64,000 nucleotides of DNA from Chaenocephalus aceratus (GCA_023974075.1 JAMFTG010000536.1:58893-122892); one strand, 5' to 3'. Shown: positions 1 to 11,854, counted from the stretch's first letter. Numbers and translations: made by a program. The notes: generated from the letters alone by a model not told the origin.

Positions 1-135
1 GGCCTCCTCCACACATTTGATGTAGTTCCTGTGCTACCTAGGCCCTGAGCGGGAGTCGCAGCTGCCGTCAGTGTTGTATCAGGACATCGTTTGCTTTATT
101 AACTTTCTTCTGTCTTGATAACTTGTTTCCCACAG

Positions 136-3100
136 CATCAAATCATGATGTGGAGATATCCCCATGTAAAGCAGTCAGGAACACAGTTTGTCGCTGTGAG
201 GACGGTTACTACAAGCTCAACATCGACTCAGAGAAATACGAGTGTCGCAAATGTTCATCATGTAAACCGAACGAGATTGTGAAACGGACATGTATGTATT
301 AAGACGTGACTTTGAATCATGCTGACACTCCTTTTTCTTTTGCTCATCAAGTCTAAATATCATTGTTCTTGTGCGCAGGTACACCAGAGGACAACACAGT
401 GTGTGAATGTAAAGAGAAGTACTACAAAGTCAAAGGCAGGACATGTGAACCCTGCAAGACGTGAGTATAACAACAAGCTTTTGGTCCACGCTTTGTTCCC
501 ATCCTGCAGTTTGGGATGCTGTTATTTTGAGCTGTTGCTGGGGAAGTCGGTTTGTTGAATTGAAACTTGCGGCATACTTCCGACGTTAAGTCGTTCCACT
601 TGTGTGCGTCAGAAGAGGGAAGTTACGCAGCACTGGAACTGGGTTGCTGGCTTACTTTTTACTAAACAAGTGCCCATTTGTTAAAAGAAACTGCATTATT
701 GGCTTGTGTTTCGACTGGTACACTGAGAGGAATATTAAACGATAAAAAAAACATTACTTTATTTGTCATATGAACATAACTACAGCATAGCTAATGGCAA
801 TGAACATCGTGTGGTCCTCTCCTGCTGATGTTCAGGTGTATATCAGTTTGTAGTGTCTCTACTTTAAAGAGTCCTCTCCTGCTGATGTTCAGGTGTATAT
901 CAGTATGTAGTGTCTCTACTTTAAAGAGTCCTCTCCTGCTGATGTTCAGGTGTATATCAGTATGTAGTGTCTCTACTTTAAAGAGTCCTCTCCTGCTGAT
1001 GTTCAGGTGTATATCAGTATGTAGTGTCTCTACTTTAAAGAGTCCTCTCCTGCTGATGGTCAGGTGTATATCAGTATGTAGTGTCTCTACTTTAAAGAGT
1101 CCTCTCCTGCTGATGGTCAGGTGTATATCAGTATGTAGTGTCTCTACTTTAAAGAGTCCTCTCCTGCTGATGTTCAGGTATATATCAGTATGTAGTGTCT
1201 CTACTTTAAAGAGTCCTCTCCTGCTGATGTTCAGGTGTATATCAGTATGTAGTGTCTCTACTTTAAAGAGTCCTCTCCTGCTGATGTTCAGGTGTATATC
1301 AGTATGTAGTGTCTCTACTTTAAAGAGTCCTCTCCTGTTGATGTGCAGGTGTATATCAGTATGTAGTGTCTCTACTTTAAAGAGTCCTCTCCTGATGATG
1401 TTCAGGTGTATATCAGTATGTAGTGTCTCTACTTTAAAGAGTCCTCTCCTGCTGATGTTCAGGTGTATATCAGTATGTAGAGTCTCTACTTTAAAGAGTC
1501 CTCTCCTGCTGATGTTCAGGTGTATATCAGTATGTAGAGTCTCTACTTTAAAGAGTCCTCTCCTGCTGATGTTCAGGTGTGTATCAGTATGTAGTAGGGG
1601 TGGGCGATATGACGATATATATCGTCGTGACGATATTAGGTCTCCACGATATGCTTTTTCAGAGATATCGTCCTATCGTGATAAAAAAAAAAAAAAAAAA
1701 AAAAATAGCGGGAGGGGAAGAGGCTCTCCGTGCGCGGCGCAGGAGGCTATGACAGCGGACGGAGAGACTCTTCCCCTCCCGCTCCCCCAGCCTCACCTAC
1801 TGATTTTAATTTCACCATATATCAAGCCCGATCGATTTCACAATGTCAGCGCACCTCTGCTTCCCTTCAGTCCGAGTTGTTTGACAGGCTCCCAAAGTCC
1901 CCGCCCCCTTTCTTTGCAGCGAGCAACCATAGGGCAGGCATTTCATAAAGGGGCTCCTTATGAAAAGACTAGCAAACGGTGGAAAGACATAACTGACGCT
2001 GTGGCGTTTTGTTTTTCCCTTCAGTTATGCTAAAGTCTTTTATTACACTTCAAGTCTACTCTAAAGTTTACATTTTAATTATTTGGCACTGACTTTTCCT
2101 CATTGATGTTTTATGTTTTACTTAGTTATGTTTTACCCTCCTTTTCATGTTTATTGATGTTCACTGCTCACTTGTTCATTCAGGGTTTCATTTCTGAAAT
2201 AAAACCAGCTTGAAATGCTATTTTGGTCTGTTACTCCTTTTTGTTTTAGTTTCTGTTACCTTGTAGGTGCTTGTACTGTTAAGTAACTTGAAAAATAACC
2301 ATAATAACCGACATGAAAAAATATCGTGATATATATCGTCTATCGTGATACTGCCTGAACATATCGTGATAACATATTTTTCAATATCGCCCACCCCTAG
2401 TATGTAGTGTCTCTACTTTAAAGAGTCCTCTCCTGCTGATGTGCAGGTGTATATCAGTATGTAGTGTCTCTACTTTAAAGAGTCCTCTCCTGCTGATGTT
2501 CAGGTGTATATCAGTATGTAGTGTCTCTACTTTAAAGAGTCCTCTCCTGCTGATGTGCAGGTGTATATCAGTATGTAGTGTCTCTACTTTAAAGAGTCCT
2601 CTCCTGCTGATGTTCAGGTGTATATCAGTATGTAGTGTCTCTACTTTAAAGAGTCCTCTCCTGCTGATGTTCAGGTGTATATCAGTATGTAGTGTCTCTA
2701 CTTTAAAGAGTCCTCTCCTGCTGATGTTCAGGTGTATATCAGTATGTAGTGTCTCTACTTCAAAGAGTCCTCTCCTGCTGATGTTCAGGTGTATATCAGT
2801 ATGTAGTGTCTCTACTTTAAAGAGTCCTCTCCTGCTGATGCTCAGGTTAATATCAGTATGTAGTGTCTCTACTTTAAAGAGTCCTCTCCTGCTGATGTCC
2901 AGGTGTATATCAGTATGTAGTGTCTCTACTTTAAAGAGTCCTCTTCTGCTGATGTTCAGGTGTATATCAGTATGTAGTGTCTCTACTTTAAAGAGTCCTC
3001 TCCTGCTGATGTTCAGGTGTATATCAGTATGTAGTGTCTCTACTTTAAAGAGTCCTCTCCTGTTGATGTGCAGGTGTATATCAGTATGTAGTGTCTCTAC

Positions 3101-5036
3101 TTTAAAGAGTCCTCTCCTGCTGATGTTCAGGTGTGTATCAGTATGTAGTGTCTCTACTTTAAAGAGTCCTCTCCTGTTGATGTGCAGGTGTATATCAGTA
3201 TGTAGTGTCTCTGCTTTAAAGAGTCCTCTCCTGTTGATGTGCAGGTGTATATCAGTATGTAGTGTCTCTACTTCAAAGAGTCCTATCCTGCTGATGTTCA
3301 GGTGTATATCAGTATGTAGTGTCTCTACTTTAAAGAGTCCTCTCCTGCTGATGTTCAGGTGTATATCAGTATGTAGTGTCTCTCCTGTGACATGTCTCCA
3401 TGCTTTAATGTTCACAAAGCTCTTTATTTTTCTCATACTACCTCTTTTCACCCTCTGTCTGAAACCAGAGCCCAGTCTGCTCTGATTGGTTAGCTGGCCG
3501 GCTCTGTTGTGATTGGTCAACCGCTTAGATGTGTCCCGCCTCTTAGCCTATCACATACAATGTGTTGGAGCGCTCGCCAATAGAAGCACAAGTGTTACGT
3601 AGTGATGCCTGTCAGTGTAATAATGTAATGTAATAATGGTGCGAGTGATTCGCAGGAAAAATACATACATTTAAGATGGAAAAAGATAAATATGAATGAA
3701 CAATGAAATACTGTAATAGCTACCCTTTGATGTACTATGAGCGACATTTACTGTGTCGATGTGAAACAAAAGCTGAGATCTACCAAATCACAGACATGAA
3801 CACAGTCATGAAGGGTTACATTTGGCCAAGGTTTATTTTAGAAACTAAACTGCTTACGTTGGCATTTGAAAAGGGGAATTAGTAGTTAGAATACAAAATG
3901 GAGAACTTGTAAAAAGCACTTCGATAGGGCCTGGGAAATCTTAACAACAGCGAGGAATGTGTCCTGTTTTTGACTTTTGGAGGAAACTTGAGATTGACTT
4001 AAATGGATAAAAGTGGAAAAAGGAAGAAACTACGGCATCCAATAATCCTTGTTAGCGTAACCATTACTTTACGGTGCCTTGATCAGGTGTCCCTGAGCGA
4101 GGCATCGTTCCCCACACTGCTCCCCGGGCGCCGTTCAAAATGGCAGCACACTGCTCCTAACACTAGGATGGGTCAAATGCAGAGAAACAACTTCCCCACG
4201 AGGGATTAATAAAAGTCCATCTTATCTTATCTTTTCACCGATGGAGAATTATCTCTCTTTCACTTTGTATCAATGTCTGTGTAACTGTGTTTAAGTGTCG
4301 ACTCCAATCACTTGTTTAAAATGTCGTGCGTTGTGTTAATCACTTCTTCTACAGATTTGCGACTTCCTCCTCAATGTTGAGTAACGTCCTCTTTTTGTTC
4401 TCCACAGTTGTACGTCTGAGTGCCAACACCACTGTTTGCCAATTACTACAGAAACAAAAGGTGAGCACTTGATCACAAGGCCATGAAATACTTGTGGAGT
4501 ATGAAGATGTGTGGCGCAGTGGGTTGTGCGTTGGTGTTGGGTTCAGGGGGTCACAGGTTCAAACCCCACTGCAGTCAGCATGTCGTTGTGTCCCTGAGAC
4601 ACTTCACCCCCAATAGCTCCTGTGGGGAATGCCCACAGTACTGAGTATGTAAGTCGCTTTGGATAAAAGCGTCTAACATGTGACATGTATGTATAATGCA
4701 GCTTCTGGTATTATTCTGTGGTTCCAGTATGATGTGTGTGATGTGTAATGAGATGCAGCCGCACTGTGGTGACTGTGGGAACCCGACTCACTGACTTACA
4801 TAGCCGCCTGATCCTCCTTAGCAACAGTCTGTTCTCCTTAGTAGCGGTTAGTTAACATACCTCTGGAATGTCCAAATTGACCAATCAGAATCGAGTATTC
4901 AACTAAGCCGTGCAACAATCAACACTTACAAAGGTGGGAACTTAAATTAACAAAAATCGGATAAGGATTTTTTACTTGTTTGTTCACCATGTAAAGCGGC
5001 CTTGGTTCCCTTGAAAGGCGCTATACAAATGTCTTC

Positions 5037-5081
<45 letters not shown>

Positions 5082-7636
5082 CTATCAAATTCTCTGGTAC
5101 TTATCCGTGTCCAGTTGTTGTGGGCGGTGGTGGCGAAGTCTATAGGGACTTGGCTTGGCAACTGGAAGGTCACCAGTTCAAGTCCCGGCAAGACCAAGTG
5201 CTACCGAGGTGTCCCTGAGCAAGGCACCGTTCCCTACACGGCTCCCCGGGCGCTGTTCAAAATGGCTGCCCACTGCTCCTAACACTAGGATGGGTCAAAT
5301 GCAGAGAAACAATTTCCCCACGGGGATTAATAAAGTATATCAATCAATCAATCAATCAGGAGGAATTAATTCATTGACGAATTAATTTCAATGTACAGAT
5401 ATACAGTGCTTGGAAATAATGAAATAAATATGATATTAACAAATAACTGAAGGCCGTATTGTCCCTGCTAGTTTCCATCTTTTATGATCATGAAATATGT
5501 TTTGAATTCCTTCGCATGAGATGTTTAAAGAGGACAAGAAAAGACTTGAATTTCACTTCTTATATTCCTGTTTAGCATCAAACAAGTGATTAGATCAATC
5601 TGATAGGTATCCAACAATTGAGTTCTTCTTTTGTTTGGTTTCTCTACAAGGGAAGGCTTTTAAAAACATTTCAGCTGTTTTAACGTGTCTCCATCTTCAT
5701 GTCTTTTCCCCCTCGTATCCGTCTGAAGCTCCTGATCACAGAAATGACCATCTCATCAACATAATCATTGGCGTTGCAGTGGGGTCCCTGGTATCGATGG
5801 GGCTGGTGTTCCTCGTCACCTACATGGTCACAAAACGCTGTATCACCAGCCAGGAATCGGACCCTTGCCCGGAGTCAGGCGAGGTACAACGATCTAACCG
5901 TGGTTACTTTACCATGCAATGCTCGAGTGTAAATAAGTACTTTAGGTGCTGGACTTGTGAAGTACAAACAAATTGAGTATTTCCCTTAATTTCTGCTTTC
6001 TCCTTGCCATCATTGAACTTTATACTTAAAATGACTTTGCCGATTTAGATTATTATTACAAAATGTCAATCAACATAGAAATGATGGTATGGCACCCAGC
6101 AGTATAAAAAGCTGCAACATTAACATACCACAATAACACGTCCTTAACTCCCCGTCAGCATATTCTTACTTTAATTTGTTATGTTTAAATAAATATCTTT
6201 ATTTGTCTTCTTTTTATTGCACATGTTTACTTTAGCTTCTTAAGTGTTTTTATGCAATTTTTTAATATATTTTTGTTCATTTTTAAATGGAGCAAATGTC
6301 ACGAAACCCAATTACTTAATGCAAAAATAAAGTATTGTGCTTCTTAAATCCAGTGGCATTAAGGTTAATAATACTATCCCTAAAAAGTGCCTAACTGCAT
6401 AGTGAGCACTTTTACTTGTTAGCACTTAGATATAGTTCTTTTATTACTAATACTTCAAAATCGAGACTTTATTTGCATTTTCAAACTGTTCTCTTGCTTC
6501 TTTTAGTTAAGTTAAACATGTGAGTACTTCACCTCTGCTGGACGTACACAAACAGTCGATAACATTACGTTTTGTTTGTGTTTCATAGCAATTCCTGACC
6601 CTCATTGAGTCTGCAGATATCCAGAGCGATAAGGCTCTTCCTCTAAGTGCTGTGAGCGACCAGGAGCCGCCCAATCTGCCCGACTGCGTCCCGCTGGAAG
6701 TCAAGAGTGAGTGTTATTGTGTTTTTAGCACTTCTTGTGTGGTCATTTATTCTTTTATGGTTCCTATGATGTTTTAATGTTTTCTCAAGCACTTTGTGAC
6801 TTAGTTCACACTGCATGCTTCTGTCCAACATACAGAAACACAGACACCTTTTTACGCTGCTATGGACAGTCTTGCACTAATGTACATTCCTCAAAGATAT
6901 TGAAGTGACTGTTATTTTGTATATATCGATTGTTGTGCTTTTATTTATGTCTTAATGTGTGCATAAATGTGTCTGTTGATTGTGTGTATATAGGTTTATA
7001 CATATTATTATATATTTTTGTATTCGGGATTGTGGGAAACGGTATTTTCAAGTTTCAAGGCTTTTATTGTCATGTGTGCATAGCTACAGTGTAGTTATGA
7101 CAATGCAAATATTTGGTCACAGGTTCCTCCAACAGTGCAACACAATAACACAGATAAAATAGTGCAAGTAAATACAATAAAATCGAATATGATAGAAACT
7201 GTGCAAAATATTCTATATACAGTAATTGGAATATTGATATATGCGAGTTGATGTGAGTCGATCTCTGAAAGAAAGATTGACAATACACTTTTTGACCTAT
7301 TGTGCTAACTCTCACGTCCTCCTTGCAGTCCCTGAGCTGATCTACACGGTGCTGGATCTGGTTCCCGTGCTGCAGGTGAAGCAGCTGGTGCGAACCCTCG
7401 GTGTGACGGACACAGAGATCGAACAGGCGGAGGTGGACCACAGATCCTGCCGCGAGGCCCACTACCAGATGCTGAGGGTTTGGGCGGAGAAAGGGGCTTG
7501 TTCAGGAGGAGGAGGAGGAGGAGAAAGAGGAACTATGCTGCACTGGCCCTTGTTGCAGGAGCTGTTGGACCAACTGAGGAAGATGCACCTGGGCCGGGCC
7601 GCCGAGGAGCTGGAGACAAAGTACAGCATTCAGTAA
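136..7636 (+). CDS. tnfrsf1a: TNF receptor superfamily member 1A (death receptor), 3' part
   Basis: Type I membrane receptor for TNF that signals to NF-kB or cell death through a cytoplasmic death domain. Coding exons that join in phase: 136-291, 379-460, 4408-4460, 5729-5883, 6589-6706, 7329-7636 (stop TAA). The first three encode cysteine-rich repeats (spacing such as CRCEDGYYKL, CRKCSSCK, CECKEKYYKVKG, CEPCKTCTSEC). Exon 5729-5883 encodes a hydrophobic membrane segment (IIIGVAVGSLVSMGLVFLV) with a basic stop (TKRC). The last exon is a death domain (IPELIYTVLDLVPVLQVKQL, LGVTDTEIEQAE, REAHYQMLRVW) closest to TNFR1. Signal peptide and first repeats lie before the window. The cytoplasmic part is only about 150 residues, shorter than in mammals, so an exon may be missed. 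A GGA tract adds a glycine-rich loop in the death domain. Linkage to plekhg6 matches human 12p13. LTBR has no death domain, so it is unlikely. Confidence 0.87.
462..813. other. tnfrsf1a intron, no recognisable content
   Basis: This is the first part of the intron that follows the third visible cysteine-rich exon, up to the start of the minisatellite. I see no conserved coding or repeat structure in it. Confidence 0.5.
814..1594 (+). repeat. 57-bp minisatellite, 5' block (about 13.7 units)
   Basis: Tandem 57-bp units inside the third visible tnfrsf1a intron. Units differ by few substitutions (tgttcagg, tggtcagg or tgtgcagg; one cctgatgatg). The period is a multiple of three and the unit has no stop in one forward and one reverse frame, so it makes long artificial ORFs of 19-residue repeats. 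It is one array with 2400-3383, interrupted by a hAT insertion. Confidence 0.95.
1595..2399. mobile_element. hAT-type non-autonomous transposon inserted in the minisatellite (805 bp)
   Basis: Terminal inverted repeats begin TAGGGGTGGGCGATAT and end ATATCGCCCACCCCTA. The 8-bp target-site duplication GTATGTAG is intact on both sides (1587-1594 and 2400-2407) and is itself part of the 57-bp unit. The subterminal parts hold many short atatcgtgat-type repeats. A poly(A) stretch lies at 1682-1705. No transposase is visible. An 8-bp duplication with these termini is standard for the hAT superfamily. Confidence 0.9.
2400..3383 (+). repeat. 57-bp minisatellite, 3' block (about 17 units)
   Basis: This continues the array of 814-1594 after the hAT insertion, in the same orientation and with the same unit variants, including the gttgatgtgcagg variant. 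It ends in unique intron sequence at about 3384. The long ORFs on both strands here come from the 57-bp period. Confidence 0.95.
3384..4078. other. tnfrsf1a intron, nothing recognised
   Basis: AT-rich intron sequence between the minisatellite and the first SINE. I see no exon with plausible splice sites or a known repeat in it. Confidence 0.45.
4079..4240 (+). mobile_element. SINE, 3' part
   Basis: Closely matches the 3' two thirds of the SINE at 5123-5358 (gtgtccctgagc, ggcgccgttcaaaatggc, aacactaggatgggtcaaat, gggattaataaa) and ends in short cttat repeats. The tRNA-like head is missing, so this is a 5'-truncated copy. Confidence 0.75.
4500..4690 (+). mobile_element. tRNA-derived SINE with L2-type tail
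   Basis: The head has Pol III box A (TGGCGCAGTGG) and box B (GGTTCAAACCC). The body carries 'cgttgtgtccctgagacacttcac' and the 3' tail reads gtcgctttggataaaagcg. The same tail is seen in the L2 LINE end at 47885-48440, which suggests the SINE uses L2 machinery. Related copies lie at 11513-11742, 22490-22665 and 49460-49640. Confidence 0.85.
4745..5081. repeat. MITE fragment, LINE-like tail and (ATT)n microsatellite
   Basis: The segment 'gaccaatcagaatcgagtat' recurs at about 40840-40860, marking a dispersed repeat. After it, 4978-5040 (gtaaagcggccttgg, gaaaggcgctatacaaatg) looks like the 3' tail of a fish retroposon and leads into about fourteen ATT units. Confidence 0.5.
5123..5358 (+). mobile_element. 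tRNA-like SINE with (CAAT)n tail
   Basis: Nearly full-length relative of 4079-4240. The head 'gtggtggcgaagtctatagg' and 'caccagttcaagtcccgg' resemble tRNA A and B boxes. The body ends in ggggattaataaagtat followed by CAAT repeats, as expected for a retroposed SINE. Confidence 0.75.
5884..6588. other. tnfrsf1a intron, nothing recognised
   Basis: AT-rich intron between the membrane-segment exon and the next cytoplasmic exon. An AATAAA at about 6326 could be a cryptic poly(A) signal, but nothing supports its use. A missed small cytoplasmic exon cannot be excluded. Confidence 0.4.
7050..7170 (+). repeat. Dispersed repeat, copy 1
   Basis: The segment 'caaggcttttattgtcatg', a 'cagtgtagttatgacaatg' core and 'caggttcctccaacagtgca' are shared in order with 8245-8350. 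It is a decayed interspersed repeat of unclear class in the last tnfrsf1a intron. Confidence 0.55.
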
Positions 7637-8239
7637 ATCTGCAACGCGTGCCAAGTGGAACATGAAGCTCATGAAACCAAGTATTGTACCCTCCAGAGCC
7701 TCAAAGCATTCGAGCTGAAACGGTGCTACCAGCAGCAGCAGCAGGTTCATCACACACACCAGCTTCACTGAGCACTCTACCTCCTGCCTCACATGTGAGA
7801 GGACAAGGTCAAACTACTGAGAGACAGATGGACAAATGTGTCAGGAGGGGAGACTCATTGACTCTTTTTGCACAGATTAATTCTGCCTTAAATTTGAAAG
7901 AAAAACGTTTAGCCCTGTACATTTTTTTTTTTTTAAAGTATTTTGGAGCTTTTTGGATTTTTGCTACAGAGTCAAATGAGAAGATTGTTAACACTCTCGT
8001 CTTCTCGTTCTAGAAGCTAGAAGCCGTTAGCTTAGCATAAAGACTGTAAATGGGTATATTGCTAGCTTAGGTCTGCCCTATGCTAACAACATCCACCTAC
8101 CAACTCTGTTAATGCTGTCTACATTTCTTTTTTATTTAATCTGATGAAAATCCAAAGGGGAAAATGTGAAAACGTGCTGTTTTTCTGAGGTTTTATTGCA
8201 TAACACTGGACTACATCTGGTCTGGGAGCAGTAGCTGTC

Positions 8240-8650
8240 TCAATTCAAGATTCAAAGGTTTATTGTCCTAACATATACACAACTACGGTGTCGTTATGAA
8301 ATGTTTGAAAATCTTAGATCGCAGGTTCCTCAACAGTGCAATAACAAGACATCAGAAGAAAGACTTATGTGGGATGAAACTGTCCCTGGGTCTGGTGGTG
8401 TTAGTCCTGATGCAGCAGACAGAACAGTTTGTGGCTGGGGTGATGGGGGTCTTTGATAACCCTGAGGGCTTTCTTCCTGAGCCGCTGGGAGTAAGGGTCC
8501 TCCGTGGATGGCAGCTCCGTCCTGGTGATGTGCTGTGCAGTTTTCACCACCCTCTGTAAAGCCTTACGGTTGAGGGCGTTGCAACGGTCAGGATCCTCTC
8601 TATGGCGCACCTGTAGAATCTGGCACCTATAGTACTCTCTGCCACAAAGT
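8240..8650 (+). repeat. Dispersed repeat, copy 2, longer
   Basis: Related to 7050-7170 (ttcaaaggtttattgtc, caggttcctcaacagtgca) but continuing through 'ctatggcgcacctgtagaat' to about 8640. I recognise this as a widespread fish interspersed repeat but cannot assign its family. Confidence 0.5.
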
Positions 8651-8694
8651 TAAAATGTGTATTCTCCTAAAATCCCAAACTATAGAGAACCGCA

Positions 8695-9953
8695 GTGACG
8701 CGTCCTAAAACCCGGATGTAAACTCCTTCCGGTTCCTTCGTCAAAAACGCAAAGCAATTTCTCCATAGGATTTTGGAAAATAGCTGGAAATAAGGTCTGT
8801 GGTTGACACACATTTAAGAGACGGATCACGTTTTGTTCAGCCGGATAATCTCCACATGTCTACCCTATTTTTAGAATTTTCGAAGCATAAATCTAGTCGC
8901 AAGAAGCAAAATGCTAACGTTATGCTATTCTTTCACACACACATACGGGTATTGGGCCAAGGGCGACACCGTACTTCCGATATCCGCCATTTCACGCGAG
9001 GTGCAAGCAGAATATCATAGTCTATTGCCTTAATCAATATCTAGTCAACTCTAAAATACCACATATATGCAATGGCATGATAATATTATTGTGACAAGTG
9101 GGGTATTCACCTGGTGTTTCCAGAAGATAGACGTAGATGCTGCCAAAATCGACGAAGGCCACTTTCGAGGGTCGTTTTTCCATACATCTGCAGGCAGTCT
9201 GTAAGGGCAATCCGACAACCCACACAGCTCTAGTTTACGCTGGTAGAGCACACCCCTCAAGTCCAGAGATGTAATCCGAAGACATGCAGCGATTTCTTCG
9301 GTCGTTAATTCAGAAAAAAAACCTAGTGCGCTCTGCCTGGCTACGTTAGCTAGCTGTTTATATTAGCACCTCCAGGATATTTGCACCTCCAGGAAAATGG
9401 CGTATTTATATATATATTGCGCGCGTTGCATTGTGGGTAGCTCGTGACGTCACTGTGTGAACGAATAAAGGAACTCACAGTGACGTTGAAGCAGGGTCGC
9501 TGCTTCAACGTCACGCCAACTTAAGATCCATATTCAAACATACAGATTGTAAATGGTACAAGTTGAAGTGTTTGTTTGAACAGTTTGCAGGAGGCAGCTA
9601 CTTGCTTTCAAGCAGAACAGGGCAAACTAATTTAGCGGGAGTGTTTACGTGTTCGGTGTAATGACGTAAAACGTCCTGGACAACTTCTGTAGTCCTATTC
9701 AGCCACTTGGTAACAACCATCGTTTTTCAGACACGTAAACTCTTCAAAAATCACCAGCGGGGTCACTGCTGATGTATTTAATGTCGTAGAACAAAACGTG
9801 ATCTGTCTCTTAAATGTGTCTCAACCACAGACATTATTTCCAGCTATTTTCCAAAATCCTATGGAGAAATTGCATTGCTTTTCCTCGAAGGAACCGGACG
9901 TGGTACAAATGCTAACTTACTTCCGGGTTTTAGGACGCGTCACTGCGGTTCTC
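8695..9953 (-). mobile_element. Inverted-repeat DNA transposon with a coding relic, possibly ISL2EU-like (1.26 kb)
   Basis: Long imperfect terminal inverted repeats of about 160-170 bp: 8695-8860 (GAGAACCGCAGTGACGCG at the tip) pairs with 9790-9953. The flanking dinucleotide is TA on both sides, fitting a 2-bp target duplication. On the minus strand, 9110-9240 encodes a decayed segment (LCGLSDCPYRLPADVWKNDP, then after a frame break VDFGSIYVYLLETPGEY). It resembles N-terminal exons of transposon proteins with CPY...W...YPDIYxYLxxxPG patterns that I associate with ISL2EU-type elements. The family call is from memory and tentative; the inverted-repeat structure is direct. Confidence 0.65.
9480..9515. 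repeat. Imperfect hairpin inside the transposon
   Basis: gtgacgttgaagcag and ctgcttcaacgtcac form 15-bp complementary arms around a few bases (ggtcg). It lies in the middle of the 8695-9953 element and is probably part of it. Confidence 0.7.
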
Positions 9954-10042
9954 TATTCCATGAAGATGTTTATCACTGCAATTACACTCCGGAAATATTT
10001 CTTGTGTTGAAGCGTTGTGCTGTTTCCCGTTGTTTTGCTTTG

Positions 10043-10092
10043 ATAAGCTAACAGGCTGGCTAAGCTAACAGGCTGGCTAAGCTAACAGGCTA
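10043..10092 (+). repeat. 17-bp tandem repeat, about 3 copies
   Basis: Three successive copies of a unit reading aagctaacaggctggct, in the 5' flank of the exon-like ATG described at 10173. Confidence 0.85.
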
Positions 10093-10172
10093 CAGCTTAT
10101 TCACCATACAACCACACAAAAACTATTCTCATCTTACTCCCTGCAAGATATCCACTAAGAGTATTTCCCAAA

Positions 10173-10184
10173 ATGTCAGACGAA
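10173..10184 (+). other. Exon-like start (ATG TCA GAC GAA followed by GTGAGT)
   Basis: A short ATG-initiated stretch (MSDE) runs straight into a strong consensus donor GTGAGT. A possible acceptor 'tgtttttag' lies about 250 bp downstream, but the frame then reads only a few residues (GGKCSV) before a stop. It could be the first exon of a lost, minor or non-coding transcript, or chance. I do not recognise a protein. Confidence 0.15.
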
Positions 10185-10869
10185 GTGAGTAAAGCTTGTT
10201 TAAGACGTGCTGATTATCTTTTGTTGTACAGTTTGTATTAGAAAATATGAGGGCATTGTATCATGTATGATTTCATAGTGGCGTTTTTATTCTACCACAT
10301 GCATTCAGGATTTGACTGAATCATAATCATGTGGCATTTTTCATTGAACAGAACTAGTTATCCATTTCTATATCACATTGTTAGGTCTATTAAGCTACTA
10401 CTTCATTATTCACTTTTGTTTGTTTTTAGGGAGGGAAGTGCTCAGTCTGAACCATTCAGTTAACTAGTAATGTTTTAATTTTAGTTCCTGGTCACATTGT
10501 TGAATCATTCTTCCTTAAAAGTGTTATGGGAACAAAAACAAATTAAGGAAGTTGGTAGTTCCTACTTAGCGTGAGCCACTGGCATTCTTTTAAGCCCCAT
10601 CGTAGAAGCATTAAGCGTTCAACTGTGAGAGAAAACCGGACACGCCCGTCTCAGTCCGCCTCTGCAAAGTCAACCGTATCATACCAGTCTCAGCATGCAG
10701 ACAGATATATAACTCACTCCCTCAGACTGAAGACGTGTCACTCCTTTGCACTTCTACCCTGTATCAAACTGTATTATAACAAACAGAAATGTATTGAGTC
10801 GAGCTGTATATGAAGTATCTTTTATATAGCCTATGCCTATCTGAACTTTTAATAAATGTAAAGGAAATC

Positions 10870-11512
<643 letters not shown>

Positions 11513-11742
11513 TGTTAGTCGCTTTTATCCAAAGCTAGTTAGTTAGTATGTTAGTCGCTTTTATCCAAAGCGCTTTTATCCAAAGCGACTAACATACTCA
11601 ATACTGTAGTCAATCATCACAGGAGCACTTCGGGGTGAAGTGTCTCAGGGACACAACGACATGCTGACTGCAGTGGGGTTTGAACCTGTGACCCCCTGAT
11701 CCGAACACCAGCGCACAACCCACTGCGCCACGCGCCTCAACC
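11513..11742 (-). mobile_element. tRNA-derived SINE, reverse orientation
   Basis: Reverse copy of the 4500-4690 family. On the minus strand the head has TGGCGCAGTGGG and GGTTCAAACCCC. The tail (cgcttttatccaaagcg on the plus strand) is locally duplicated two to three times at 11515-11590. It lies about 100-300 bp upstream of the plekhg6 start. Confidence 0.85.
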
Positions 11743-11854
11743 TGCTTGAAACTGTTTCCTAACGTTTGCCCAGGGCTATCAATCAGTCTGATTGACGTGC
11801 CACAATAATCATATTGCAACAAAGCCGGGCACCTCCTCCTCCTCCTCCTCCTCA

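Noticed and set aside
828..2033. 401-codon ORF with MFRCISVCSVSTLKSPLLL repeats
   Set aside because: It is the 57-bp minisatellite read in an open frame and then a transposon. It lies in an intron and has no gene-like context.
2381..3520. 379-codon minus-strand and 348-codon plus-strand repeat ORFs
   Set aside because: Both strands are open only because the 57-bp period is divisible by three.
136..7636. LTBR or CD27 as the identity of the TNF receptor gene
   Set aside because: A clear C-terminal death domain is present, which neither of those has.
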